Shown here: one piece after another, positions 8,400 through 17,197 of the stretch
How positions within the stretch are numbered: position 1 is the first letter of the stretch
How the letters are laid out: each line of letters begins with the position of its first letter
Assembly (NCBI GenBank): GCA_017478485.1
Contig: JAFVDI010000033.1
Span: 1-42,287 of the forward strand
From: Clostridiales bacterium
GTDB lineage: Bacteria; Bacillota; Clostridia; Saccharofermentanales; Saccharofermentanaceae
Length of the DNA: 42,287 nucleotides
Reading direction: 5' to 3'
The notes under the pieces: generated by a model
Database searches by the model: none
What the model was told of the DNA's origin: nothing
Seen by the model: only the letters and a program-made list of their open reading frames with translations
Program-made: the position numbers and the translations under genes

Positions 8400-9818
8400 T
8401 TATTTGATCTTCTCGAGCTGAGGTCCCTTGGGCGTGTCCTTGATGCTGTAGCCAAGAGCAGTGATCTGATCCCTGATCTTGTCAGCCTCGGCGAAATCCT
8501 TTGCCTTCTTTGCTTCAGCACGCTTTTGCGCAAGTTCCATGACCTCTGCAGGGATCTCTTCCTTTGCATCGTCAAGCTTTATGCCAAGTACGTCCGTAAG
8601 CTCAAGGATCTTGGCCTGAGCAGTCTTAAGCGAATCAACGGAAGCGTCATCAGCTGCTATTGCCCTGTTGGCCTCAGTTACGAGGTTAAAGATATCCGTG
8701 ATCGCGTCAGCGGAATTAAGGTCATCATCCATGTGACCGATGAAGCTCTCTTCTGCAGTCTTAACAGCTTCAAGAAGCTTCTTTGAAGTCTCGGAATCAG
8801 CAGGGTGTGAATCTGCGCCGTTCTCAAGCGCGAAAGCGAGCTGCGAAGCGCAGTTGCTGATCCTTCCAAGGCTGGTCTGTGCAGCAGCAAGAAGCTCATC
8901 AGAGAAATTGATGGGGCTCCTGTAGTGACCGAGCAGGATGAAGAACCTGATTACGTTGTAGGGGTACTTCTTGACGATATCCCTTATCGTGAAGAAATTG
9001 CCGAGGGACTTGCTCATCTTCTCGCCGTCAATGTTGACGAACGCGTTATGAACAAAGTAATTGCAGAATTTGCAACCGTTTGCGGCCTCACTCTGTGCTA
9101 TCTCGTTCTCATGGTGCGGGAAGATCAGATCCTGTCCGCCGCCGTGAATGTCGATAGTATCGCCAAGATACTGCTTGATCATGGCAGAGCATTCAATGTG
9201 CCAGCCGGGTCTGCCTTCGCCCCAGGGTGAGTCCCAGAAAGGCTCGCCTTCCTTCTTGAACTTCCAGACAGCAAAATCGCCCGGGTTCTTCTTGCCTTCA
9301 TAGCTTGCTTTTCTCTCGCCGCCGCCTGCCACGAGCTCGTCGAGCTTATAGTGGGAGAGCTTACCGTAATCAGCCTTCTTGGAAACATCATAGTAAACGC
9401 CGTCACCTTCGATGACGTAAGTGTAGCCGTTCTCTTCCATAGCCTTGATGAGGCCGATTATTGCCTTCATCGACTGAGTGGCTCTGGGCTGGTATGTTTG
9501 ACGCTTAATGTTAAGTCCGTCAGCGTCAATATAGTATTCCTTGATGAATCTGTCTGCGAGCTGCTCGACAGTGATGCCTTCCTCATTCGCACGCTTGATC
9601 ATCTTATCGTCGATATCAGTGAAGTTCTGTACGAAAGTAACCTCGTATCCCCTGTACTCAAGATATCTTCTCAGCGTGTCAAATGTAACAAACGGTCTTG
9701 CGTTTCCAAGGTGGAAGTAGTTGTAGACCGTAGGTCCGCAAGCGTACATCTTTACCTTGTTAGGCTCGATCGTCTTGAAATCTTCTTTGCATCTTGTAAG
9801 TGTGTTGTAAAGCTTCAT
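8400..9818 (-). CDS. cysS: Cysteinyl-tRNA synthetase
   Basis: Class I aminoacyl-tRNA synthetase of 472 residues that joins cysteine to tRNA-Cys. The HIGH-type motif is HLGN (residues 36-39) and the KMSKS motif lies at 267-271. Zinc ligands typical of CysRS are present: Cys27 (YACGPT), Cys210 (GWHIECSAM) and the PHHENE block at about 234-239. The C-terminal DALR and anticodon-binding region is complete. AAGGAGA lies upstream of the ATG. It is the first gene of the cysS-mrnC-rlmB-lipoprotein cluster, preceded by a 469-base non-coding stretch. Confidence 0.98.
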   Translation of the reverse strand: MKLYNTLTRCKEDFKTIEPNKVKMYACGPTVYNYFHLGNARPFVTFDTLRRYLEYRGYEVTFVQNFTDIDDKMIKRANEEGITVEQLADRFIKEYYIDADGLNIKRQTYQPRATQSMKAIIGLIKAMEENGYTYVIEGDGVYYDVSKKADYGKLSHYKLDELVAGGGERKASYEGKKNPGDFAVWKFKKEGEPFWDSPWGEGRPGWHIECSAMIKQYLGDTIDIHGGGQDLIFPHHENEIAQSEAANGCKFCNYFVHNAFVNIDGEKMSKSLGNFFTIRDIVKKYPYNVIRFFILLGHYRSPINFSDELLAAAQTSLGRISNCASQLAFALENGADSHPADSETSKKLLEAVKTAEESFIGHMDDDLNSADAITDIFNLVTEANRAIAADDASVDSLKTAQAKILELTDVLGIKLDDAKEEIPAEVMELAQKRAEAKKAKDFAEADKIRDQITALGYSIKDTPKGPQLEKIK

Positions 9819-9937
9819 GGTTATTCTCCTTGTATGGTTGATTTTCAGTTAATTGCCGCTTCAACATCGGCAACAGGTACATCGTTCACCTGAAAACCAT
9901 CCGTAACAAGGAAAAACAGTGCATAAAAAAACGACAC

Positions 9938-9960
9938 CCGCCGCCGTCCGGGCAGCAGGT
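9938..9960 (-). terminator. Terminator or attenuator upstream of cysS
   Basis: Arms ACCTGCTGCC and GGCGGCGGGT pair along their length with G-T wobbles, followed on the minus strand by GTCG and a run of seven T. It lies about 120 bases upstream of cysS and downstream of a promoter. Confidence 0.75.
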
Positions 9961-10208
9961 TCACGGGTTGCTGTCTGTTTTACACCGTAAAAAAGAGCCA
10001 AGCGCTAATTCACTTCCATCCTGTTCATTAAAAAACGACCCGAACATAGCAGACTCTGATTGACACCCGGATTATCCAGGGCTGATGCTCTGCGTCTGAC
10101 TTCAATAGTCCAACTAAAAAGGCTTTATTTCCACCAAACGGTCCAAGCTCATAATTATGTCATGTAGGTCCAATTTAGAGGCCACAATGCTAAGGTCACC
10201 TTAATTAT

Positions 10209-10236
10209 AAAATAAAACGCGTGCATTTCAAACAAA
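10209..10236 (-). promoter_or_regulatory. Promoter upstream of the cysS leader
   Basis: On the minus strand TTGAAA and TATAAT are separated by about 16 bases. It lies past the comF stop and drives transcription into the 469-base non-coding stretch before cysS. Confidence 0.6.
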
Positions 10237-10287
10237 AAAGAGCAAATGCAATAATATCGCAATAAATCTTGTGTTTTTCTGCCGGTA

Positions 10288-11088
10288 TCAGTACACTTCA
10301 GCATTCTTCGCCAGACGGTTGCCTGCCACTGCAGCGCAAAGGACCTTTGCAGCTCCGGCCTCAAACAAAGCCTCCGCGGCTTCATGAAGCGTAAAACCGG
10401 TTGTGGCAACATCATCGACGACTATTACACTGAGCCCTCTGATATCCCATTCTTCAGATGTTCCGAAAGCACCGGAAACGTTTGCGATCCTGGAAAGATT
10501 CCCTTTAAGTTCGGTCTGCCTGTCAGTGTCCCTGGTGCGAATGAGAACATTTCCCGCATAAGGTATGCCCAGAACGGCGGCAGCGGGTCTTGCGATCTCC
10601 TCTGCCTGGTTGAATCCCCTCTCTTTCATTCTTGAGGCAGAAAGCGGTATGGGAACGATCAGATCGGCATGTACAGAATCGCTCTTAAGACATGTCCCCA
10701 GAAGACACCCCATGAAACCGGCAAGCGCAGGCTTTTTTCCGAACTTAACTGCTGGGACAGCACTTTTCGCCGCACCTTCGTAAGACAAAGGCATATAGAG
10801 CGGCAGATCCGGATGCGGATCGCCGTCATACGGGTCTGAAAGACAAAACATCCACCTTCTGTCAGAATCGTTGGGAGCAAACGAGGACAGGCACTTCCCG
10901 CACATGTGCAGTCCGGAGGGCCTGCCGTAATACGCCCTGCAGAATTCCTCATACTGGGAGAATCTGTCATCTGCATCGGCAAGTTTTCCGCATACCATGC
11001 AACAGTCAGGAAACATGAAGTTCAGCGTCTCTTTCAAAAATGCCGAAACAGAGGAGACTCCTCCCCTTAAGTGTTTTAAAACGGTCAT
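10288..11088 (-). CDS. comF: ComF-family phosphoribosyltransferase-like protein
   Basis: 266 residues. An N-terminal zinc-ribbon-like cysteine set is visible (CCMVC around residue 30 and CGKC at about 63-66). The C-terminal phosphoribosyltransferase fold has the PRPP-binding loop VIVVDDVATTG (221-231) and the family motif RMKERGFNQAEEIA. In competent bacteria ComF helps take up and process single-stranded DNA with the ComFA helicase; no comFA is seen here. It starts one base after the recD2 stop and is probably translated from the same transcript. Confidence 0.93.
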   Translation of the reverse strand: MTVLKHLRGGVSSVSAFLKETLNFMFPDCCMVCGKLADADDRFSQYEEFCRAYYGRPSGLHMCGKCLSSFAPNDSDRRWMFCLSDPYDGDPHPDLPLYMPLSYEGAAKSAVPAVKFGKKPALAGFMGCLLGTCLKSDSVHADLIVPIPLSASRMKERGFNQAEEIARPAAAVLGIPYAGNVLIRTRDTDRQTELKGNLSRIANVSGAFGTSEEWDIRGLSVIVVDDVATTGFTLHEAAEALFEAGAAKVLCAAVAGNRLAKNAEVY

Positions 11089-11089
11089 A

Positions 11090-13399
11090 TCAAAGTCCCC
11101 GTTTGTGATCTATTATCGCAAGAAGTTCCTTAAGTGTTGTTGCACGTTCTTCGCCGTGCGCCGCTCTCAAAAAACGCGAGAGCGTATCGTTTGAATCAAT
11201 TATGGTTACCCTGTTCCTTCCGCGCGTGACGGCTGTGTAAAGCAGGTTTCTCTTATATAACAGCGCATTCATCTTGCCGAGAAGGATAATGACATGCTCA
11301 AACTCGCAGCCCTGTGACTTATGCACGGTAACGGCATATGCGAGCTCGATATCCTCAAGCATCTTTTTCGTATACTTAACAGTCTTTCCGTCATCGAAAA
11401 ACACCGTCATCGTGCCTTCTATCGGGTCGACGCTGTCAACTCTGCCCATCTCGCCGTTAAAGACACCCTGTTCGGTCTCTCCGGTCAGCGGATCGAGCCA
11501 TTCGGCGGAATAATCGTTGCGTGTCTGCATAACCCTGTCGCCTTCAAAAAAAGCAACAGAAGAACCACGCTTAACGCAGGGAAGCTCGTCCGCTCCCCCA
11601 GCTTCAGAGACGAACAGTTCCTGAAGCATCGAGTTCAGTCTTACGGTTCCGAGCATAACGTTCTCGTTCTTAGTGGGCGTAAGGAACACGGCATCCTCGT
11701 CCTGCATTCCCCTGACCATGTTCTTTACTTTTGCAAAGCCCTCTTCGTCATCAACGGTCTTTATGATCTCAAAATCAGTCCCGTCTGCGACCAGAGGTTC
11801 TCCGTTAAGTATTCTGTATGCATTCGCGGCGATAGAACTGTCATCGTTCTGACGGTGCGCGAAAGTAAGCCTTTCCGAAGGAACGGATCTGCACGAGAGC
11901 AAGTCGCGCAGAACGTTGCCGCACCCTACTGAAGGCAGCTGGTCAGGGTCTCCGACGAGTATCAGAGAAGTCGACTCGTCCGTCGCATCAAGAAGCCTTT
12001 CAAAAAGCTCCGTATCGACCATGGACATCTCATCGATGACGATGACACGTGCCTTGATCGTATCGGTGTGATCGTGAACAAAATAAGTATTTCCGGTTAT
12101 GTCATCGACAGGCCTTACTCCGAGCATCCTGTGAATGGTTGCCGCAGGACTGGAAGTCGATTCAGAAAGCCTCTTCGCCGCCCTTCCCGTCGGTGCTGCA
12201 AACACGCTGGTTATATTCGCTTCACGGAAATACTCCGCAAGTATTCCCATGATCGTGGTCTTTCCGGTTCCGGGACCGCCTGTGATAATGCATAACGGAC
12301 AGTACATGCAAAGGTGCAGCGCCGCAAGCTGCGCATCATCAAGAACGATGCCGATCCTGTCGGCATACTTTGCCATTATCCTGTCGGATTCGGCCCGTGA
12401 CGGAGCCTTCACTTTCATCGAAAGGAACTTCTCAATTCTTTTCTTGATCGCAGCTTCTGCCTTGAAATAGTGCATCGGCGAAATGAACGCTTCTTCATCC
12501 AAGGGATCAGCCGCCTGGCACTTGTCTTCAGCGAACTTAAATACCGCTATCTCTTTGTTCTCGACAGCAATCCTGCATGCTGCCGGAAACACCTTCGAAA
12601 AATCGTCAGAAGTTATCTTTGCGCACTCCCCCGCATTAAGCATCGAGAATGCTTTCTTTCTCACCTGCACCGGTCTGAGCTTCGTTGATTTTGTCTCATC
12701 ACAGACCGATTCCGCCGCTTCGAAAAGAGCGGCAGCCGCGCGGATATCAGACAGGGTTTCAAATCCCGCTTCGATCGCGATCTTATCACAAAGCGAAAAA
12801 TCTGCGATCCCTTTAGTCATAAGCGCATACGGGTTCTCTTTGATCCTCTCGACCGACAGCTCGCCCATGCCGTAAAGCGTCTTTATCTGTTCCTGCGTAA
12901 GTCCGAGTTTGCGGGCAGCCAGTCCTTCCCTGAAGAATTCTTCATTGTCGGTAACGGCATCGCAAAAAGACATCGCCTTTTCCTTGGACAGATTCTTGAT
13001 CTCATCCGCGGCCTTGCCCGGATCGTTCAGAAGAACATCGATTACTTCATCTCCAAAAGCTTCGGCAAGCGCTGTTGAAAGTATCTTGCCGGAACCTGTC
13101 AGATTATCCGCAAGAAAAGACGCGATCAACACGGACCGGTTATCACCGGTATCCGCGTGTTTGATCGATGAAAGCTTTACCTGGACGCGTTCGTTCCAAA
13201 GAGTAACCTTGCCCGAGATGACATAGATCCCGCCCTCAATGACATCGATCTTCGATGTGCCTGAGGCCATGAATCTTCCGTCAGTCATGAACGATACGAA
13301 ATTACTCTTCGTTCGCGGGCAAAAAACCTTTACGGCCTTGACTGTCAGGTCCGTGACCTGCTGCCCTACGTCATCAGCAGACAGCATCGGACGGGACAT
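11090..13399 (-). CDS. recD2: RecD2-type DNA helicase
   Basis: 769 residues; a superfamily 1B 5'-3' DNA helicase of the RecD2 group, which acts without RecBC. The order is: N-terminal OB-like region (VKVFCPRTKSNFVSF), helix-hairpin-helix region (about 110-215), then the helicase core. The core has Walker A GGPGTGKTT (374-382), Walker B VIVIDEMSMVD, the motif VGDPDQLPSVG, and the C-terminal VTVHKSQGCEFEHVI with AVTRGRNRV. It starts just after the metK stop and ends just before comF. Confidence 0.95.
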   Translation of the reverse strand: MSRPMLSADDVGQQVTDLTVKAVKVFCPRTKSNFVSFMTDGRFMASGTSKIDVIEGGIYVISGKVTLWNERVQVKLSSIKHADTGDNRSVLIASFLADNLTGSGKILSTALAEAFGDEVIDVLLNDPGKAADEIKNLSKEKAMSFCDAVTDNEEFFREGLAARKLGLTQEQIKTLYGMGELSVERIKENPYALMTKGIADFSLCDKIAIEAGFETLSDIRAAAALFEAAESVCDETKSTKLRPVQVRKKAFSMLNAGECAKITSDDFSKVFPAACRIAVENKEIAVFKFAEDKCQAADPLDEEAFISPMHYFKAEAAIKKRIEKFLSMKVKAPSRAESDRIMAKYADRIGIVLDDAQLAALHLCMYCPLCIITGGPGTGKTTIMGILAEYFREANITSVFAAPTGRAAKRLSESTSSPAATIHRMLGVRPVDDITGNTYFVHDHTDTIKARVIVIDEMSMVDTELFERLLDATDESTSLILVGDPDQLPSVGCGNVLRDLLSCRSVPSERLTFAHRQNDDSSIAANAYRILNGEPLVADGTDFEIIKTVDDEEGFAKVKNMVRGMQDEDAVFLTPTKNENVMLGTVRLNSMLQELFVSEAGGADELPCVKRGSSVAFFEGDRVMQTRNDYSAEWLDPLTGETEQGVFNGEMGRVDSVDPIEGTMTVFFDDGKTVKYTKKMLEDIELAYAVTVHKSQGCEFEHVIILLGKMNALLYKRNLLYTAVTRGRNRVTIIDSNDTLSRFLRAAHGEERATTLKELLAIIDHKRGL

Positions 13400-13400
13400 A

Positions 13401-14594
13401 TCAGATACCGGCTTTTTCCTTTATGAGAGCCGCCTTATCGGTCTTCTCCCAAGGCAGTTCAATGTCTGTTCTGCCGAAGTGACCGTAGCTTGCAGTCTGT
13501 GCATAGATAGGTCTTCTGAGATCAAGATCACGGATGATAGCAGCAGGTCTGAGATCAAATACGGATCTTACGATCTCTGTGATCTTCTCATCAGCGATCT
13601 TACCTGTGCCGAATGTATCTACCATTACGGAAACAGGCTCAGCAACACCGATGGCATAAGCAACCTGAACCTCACACTCTGATGCGATTCCGGAAGCTAC
13701 GATGTTCTTTGCAACATAACGCATCATGTAAGATGCTGAACGGTCTACCTTCGTAGGATCCTTACCGGAGAATGCTCCGCCGCCATGACGTGCGAATCCG
13801 CCGTATGTATCAACGATGATCTTTCTTCCCGTAAGACCTGAGTCACCCTGAGGTCCGCCGATAACGAAACGTCCTGTAGGATTTACATAGATCTTAGTAT
13901 TCTCATCAACCAGCTCAGCAGGGATTACAGGTGCAATAACCTGCTCCTTAACGAACTTCTCAAGTTCTTCGCTTGATACGTCGGCATTGTGCTGTGTGGA
14001 AATAACGATCGCATCGATCCTCTTAACTTTGTTTCCGTCGTACTCAACGGTAACCTGGCTCTTTCCGTCAGGTCTTAAGAAATCAACAACTTTTGTCTTA
14101 CGCACTTCTGCAAGGCGTCTGGTAAGCTTATGTGCAAGCGAGACAGGAAGAGGCATAAGTTCTTCAGTATCGTCGTTTGCGTAACCGAACATCATGCCCT
14201 GATCGCCTGCACCTGTATCGAGCTCATCGCTGCCGCCGTGACGTGCCTCGAACGACTTGTTTACACCCATGGCGATATCAGGAGACTGCTCATCGATAGA
14301 TGTCAGGACAGCACAGGAATTGTAGTCAAAACCTACTTCGCTGCTGTCATAGCCGATCTCCTTAAGCCTGTTTCTGACAATGGAAGGGATATCAACATAA
14401 GCAGATGTAGTTATCTCGCCCATTACGAGCACCATTCCCGTTGTTGCACATGTCTCGCATGCAACACGTGCCGTGCTGTCTTCCGCAAGGATAGCATCAA
14501 GGATGGAATCAGAAATCTGATCGCAGACCTTGTCGGGATGTCCCTCTGTTACCGACTCTGAAGTAAAGAGCCACTTGCCTGTTCTGTTTCTCAT
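13401..14594 (-). CDS. metK: S-adenosylmethionine synthetase
   Basis: 397 residues; makes S-adenosylmethionine from methionine and ATP, releasing phosphate and diphosphate. Motifs seen: [20 protein letters not shown] (residues about 10-29, with the ATP-binding GHPDK), the hexapeptide GAGDQG with MMFGYA, and the glycine-rich loop [16 protein letters not shown]. Full length. It is controlled by the SAM-I riboswitch and terminator immediately upstream, giving feedback by its own product. recD2 and comF follow with almost no gap and probably share the transcript. Confidence 0.98.
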   Translation of the reverse strand: MRNRTGKWLFTSESVTEGHPDKVCDQISDSILDAILAEDSTARVACETCATTGMVLVMGEITTSAYVDIPSIVRNRLKEIGYDSSEVGFDYNSCAVLTSIDEQSPDIAMGVNKSFEARHGGSDELDTGAGDQGMMFGYANDDTEELMPLPVSLAHKLTRRLAEVRKTKVVDFLRPDGKSQVTVEYDGNKVKRIDAIVISTQHNADVSSEELEKFVKEQVIAPVIPAELVDENTKIYVNPTGRFVIGGPQGDSGLTGRKIIVDTYGGFARHGGGAFSGKDPTKVDRSASYMMRYVAKNIVASGIASECEVQVAYAIGVAEPVSVMVDTFGTGKIADEKITEIVRSVFDLRPAAIIRDLDLRRPIYAQTASYGHFGRTDIELPWEKTDKAALIKEKAGI

Positions 14595-14630
14595 AAAGAT
14601 CCTTTCCGTTCAATGCCTTTGCCAAAAGAA

Positions 14631-14655
14631 AACGCCTTCCCCGAAAGGAAGGCGT
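14631..14655 (-). terminator. SAM riboswitch expression-platform terminator
   Basis: Arms ACGCCTTCC and GGAAGGCGT around a CTTTCGG-type loop, followed on the minus strand by TTTTC and further T. It lies between the SAM-I aptamer and the metK start. Confidence 0.85.
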
Positions 14656-14674
14656 ACGCTATCTGTTAACGTTC

Positions 14675-14782
14675 CTCATCTTTCAGGTCGCCTGATTTGG
14701 TGTCCTGCCGGATTTGGCACCGCTGCTCTCCGCGGTTGCCGGGCTTCACTGGGCCGGTTCCCTCTAGCCTCTCTTGATAAGC
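14675..14782 (-). promoter_or_regulatory. SAM-I (S-box) riboswitch of metK
   Basis: Aptamer read on the minus strand. CTTATCAAGAGAGG opens the P1 stem, AGAGGGAACCGGCCC and AGCCCGGCAACC form the P2 kink-turn region, GGTGCCAAATCC follows, and CCTGAAAGATGAGG closes P1 (CTTATC pairs with GATGAG). All conserved S-box blocks are present in order. Bound S-adenosylmethionine is expected to favour the downstream terminator and switch off metK. Confidence 0.96.
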
Positions 14783-14812
14783 AATGAACTCAAAATTGTT
14801 TCAGCGGCTTAA

Positions 14813-14840
14813 TTGTACATATCATCCAAGCCGTTGTAAA
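14813..14840 (-). promoter_or_regulatory. Promoter of the SAM riboswitch and metK
   Basis: On the minus strand TTTACA and TACAAT with a 16-17-base spacer, about 30 bases before the aptamer. Confidence 0.65.
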
Positions 14841-14954
14841 GCGGAAAACCCGCCGATCATTTCAGTTGTCCGCAAATTCTTCACACAAACCGCAGAATCG
14901 TAATAAGAATAATTAAGTATTACGCTCCGTTTTGGCCCGAAAACCGGATTTTTC

Positions 14955-14982
14955 TTGTCGGTTTTTGTCGGTTTTTGTCGGT
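14955..14982. repeat. Short tandem repeat GTCGGTTTTT
   Basis: Almost three copies of a 10-base unit GTCGGTTTTT in the region between the metK promoter and the Tad locus. No function is evident. Confidence 0.7.
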
Positions 14983-15068
14983 AATATCCATCCCCGTTCC
15001 GAGATACAATCCTTGGCAAGCAAGAACTCAAAACCAGCACAACATTCGGGCAAGGAGGTAATCAGTCA

Positions 15069-16007
15069 ATGGCATTCACGATCAAGATCTACGAAAAAGA
15101 CAAGTATATGTACGCTCTTATGAAAGCAAGGCTTGGGACGATATATCCCGAGGCCTACATAACCAATCCGTATCTGGAAACGCGCTCTGATACTGACGGC
15201 GACATGTTTGGCGAGTTTACCAAAGTCTTGTATAACCCCAGGCAGTTTGGTGAAGAATTCGACCCCCTCCCTCACGACAGCACCTTGCAGTCACTTAAGG
15301 AATGCCTGGACAGGCCGGTGCCGGTCCTGGACCAGAACGGGATCGTTGACTGCAGGAAGATCTGCAATGCGCTCGGGATCAATTCTGATCAGGATCAGGT
15401 CAGCAATACAACTGACCCCGGAAAAGGCCGCATCGAGGTGCTGATCCCTTTTGTGTATATCAGCGACCGCGAGAATTACATCAGGAATAATTACCAGGAC
15501 CTTACCGATGCGGATCTTTCCCTGCGACTTGATTTCACCAGCAGGCTCAGAGCTCCCGATAATGAAGGAAGCGAGTTCCTGGCGGGCAACATGACAGGTC
15601 TACTGGAAGCATGTTCATCGAAAAAGTTTGATCCCAATGACATTTTCAAATACTGCAGCCGTGACAGCATGGGGTATCTGACACCCGGTTCTTCCAAAGG
15701 TGATGACGATGTATATGACATAGGAAGCACCCGCTGCAGGATACTTCTAGATAAGTGCAGGCAGCTTATAACTGACGGAAAACGGAAGATTAACGTTCTC
15801 GCTGTTGCAGAAGGATTCAGATCTGCCGAACTTCCGGTCCTTGTATCCGACTGTGACAGAGTCACGATCCTGTTTTCCGGAAAGAACAGAAACGAAGAAA
15901 CAGCCGCTTCAGGCCTGATAACTTCTATAAGCCGCGCACTCACGCACGGTACCATTGTCACGGATTATGCAGACATTCCCGGCGGAATGATCGGAGAAGC
16001 GATATGA
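15069..16007 (+). CDS. TadZ/CpaE-position protein of the pilus locus
   Basis: 312 residues, first gene of the Tad pilus locus, with AAGGAGG 10 bases before the ATG. The N-terminus (FTIKIYEKDKYMYALMKARL) reads like the first strand and helix of a receiver-like domain, which fits TadZ/CpaE, the protein that places the pilus machine in the cell. The rest has a beta-strand pattern (INVLAVAEG, RVTILFSG) but no Walker A motif. Either it is a degenerate ATPase-like TadZ or an unrelated protein in the same place. The stop overlaps the tadA start (ATGA), so the two are coupled. The call rests mainly on position. Confidence 0.6.
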   Translation: MAFTIKIYEKDKYMYALMKARLGTIYPEAYITNPYLETRSDTDGDMFGEFTKVLYNPRQFGEEFDPLPHDSTLQSLKECLDRPVPVLDQNGIVDCRKICNALGINSDQDQVSNTTDPGKGRIEVLIPFVYISDRENYIRNNYQDLTDADLSLRLDFTSRLRAPDNEGSEFLAGNMTGLLEACSSKKFDPNDIFKYCSRDSMGYLTPGSSKGDDDVYDIGSTRCRILLDKCRQLITDGKRKINVLAVAEGFRSAELPVLVSDCDRVTILFSGKNRNEETAASGLITSISRALTHGTIVTDYADIPGGMIGEAI

Positions 16008-17197
16008 ACAAGACCTTAGACCTTGATTCGATCAAAGAGCAGCTTACTTACTGCGTACTCAATGCGATAAGGAATGAAAGCGATCCGACTGACGACAGGC
16101 TGAAAGAAATAATAGCCGATGTTATCAGCAATACGGATTCCATCAGGATGTCGCTCTCTGAAAAACGCGACATGGCAAAGCGCGTATTTAATTCCCTGCG
16201 CAGGATGGATGTTATAGAACCGCTCATGCAGGATCCGACCATTACTGAGATCATGGTAAACGGCCCGGACAAGATCTTCTATGAGCGCGGAGGAAAACTG
16301 TTCAAATCCGATATCAAGTTTAAAGATGAAGAAACCTTAAAAACAGTGATCTCGTGTTTCTTTGCAAACAGAAACAGACCGCTTAACGAAGCCAATCCCA
16401 TTTCAGACTTGAGGCTTCCGGACGGTTCCAGAGCCAACGCTGTCCTGGCACCGATAGCATCACAGACCACGGTTACGATAAGGAAATTCACCGGTATTTC
16501 GCATGACATAGTAACGCTTATCAGACAAGGGTTTATCAGCGAGGAAGCAGCCAGGTTTTTGAGCAGCTGCGTACGCAACAAAAAGACGATCTTTTTGAGC
16601 GGCGGAACAGGTTCTGGCAAAACAACTTTTCTTAATTGTCTTTCTTCGTTCATTCCCAAGGACGAACGCGTTGTAACAATAGAAGATTCAGCAGAACTGA
16701 ACCTTCAGGGAATAGACAATCTGGTACGGATGGAGGCAAGACTTCCGGGGCCTGACGGATCAGGTGAAGTAAACATAGGAATGATGATCCGCGCATCTTT
16801 GAGGATGAGACCGGACCGGATAATTGTCGGAGAAGTCAGAGGCTCCGAATCCGCCGACATGATGAATGCACTTAACACGGGGCACCCGGGTTCAATGTGC
16901 ACCGGTCATGCGAACTCGTGTTTCGAAATGCTCGAAAGACTTACGGGAATGGTAATGGCAGGGTCAAACCTTCCGTACGACGCAATAGTTACACAGCTGT
17001 CGATGGGAATAGACCTCATCATACACATATCAAGAAGCCGTGAAGGAAGAAGATACATTGATGAGATATGCAGCGTGCTGCCTTCAGAAGGCCACGAATA
17101 CAAACTTAAGACACTATACATAAACAAAGGAGGACAGGGACTTGAACGTATCTGCAGCGACGAAGAACTTAAGAGTGTCATGGCTTACAAAGCTTAA
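16004..17197 (+). CDS. tadA: Tad pilus secretion ATPase TadA/CpaF
   Basis: 397-residue hexameric ATPase of the type II/IV secretion superfamily that powers pilus assembly at the inner face of the membrane. The N-terminal domain includes [19 protein letters not shown] (family hallmark, residues 71-89). Walker A is GGTGSGKTT (200-208), the Asp box is [10 protein letters not shown], Walker B is [10 protein letters not shown] (271-280) and the His box is [11 protein letters not shown] (293-303). Its end overlaps the next gene by 56 bases. Confidence 0.95.
   Translation: MNKTLDLDSIKEQLTYCVLNAIRNESDPTDDRLKEIIADVISNTDSIRMSLSEKRDMAKRVFNSLRRMDVIEPLMQDPTITEIMVNGPDKIFYERGGKLFKSDIKFKDEETLKTVISCFFANRNRPLNEANPISDLRLPDGSRANAVLAPIASQTTVTIRKFTGISHDIVTLIRQGFISEEAARFLSSCVRNKKTIFLSGGTGSGKTTFLNCLSSFIPKDERVVTIEDSAELNLQGIDNLVRMEARLPGPDGSGEVNIGMMIRASLRMRPDRIIVGEVRGSESADMMNALNTGHPGSMCTGHANSCFEMLERLTGMVMAGSNLPYDAIVTQLSMGIDLIIHISRSREGRRYIDEICSVLPSEGHEYKLKTLYINKGGQGLERICSDEELKSVMAYKA

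Larger units (their letters stand above)
9819..10287 (-). other. Non-coding stretch upstream of cysS: leader or small RNA
   Basis: No convincing gene. On the minus strand it has a good promoter (10209-10236) and then about 250 bases with several potential hairpins (such as CCCTGGA with TCCGGG), T-rich runs after GGGTC and TTGGCTC, and three TTGGAC motifs. A strong terminator follows (9938-9960) and then about 110 bases to cysS, containing another hairpin (TTGCCG with CGGCAA). This could be a cysS attenuator leader or a free-standing small RNA. I looked for a T-box (GGTGGAACCGCG-like) and did not find one. Confidence 0.4.

Noticed and set aside
10105..10140. T-box leader before cysS
   Set aside because: A GGTGGAA stretch exists but the rest of the T-box sequence and specifier layout is not recognisable.
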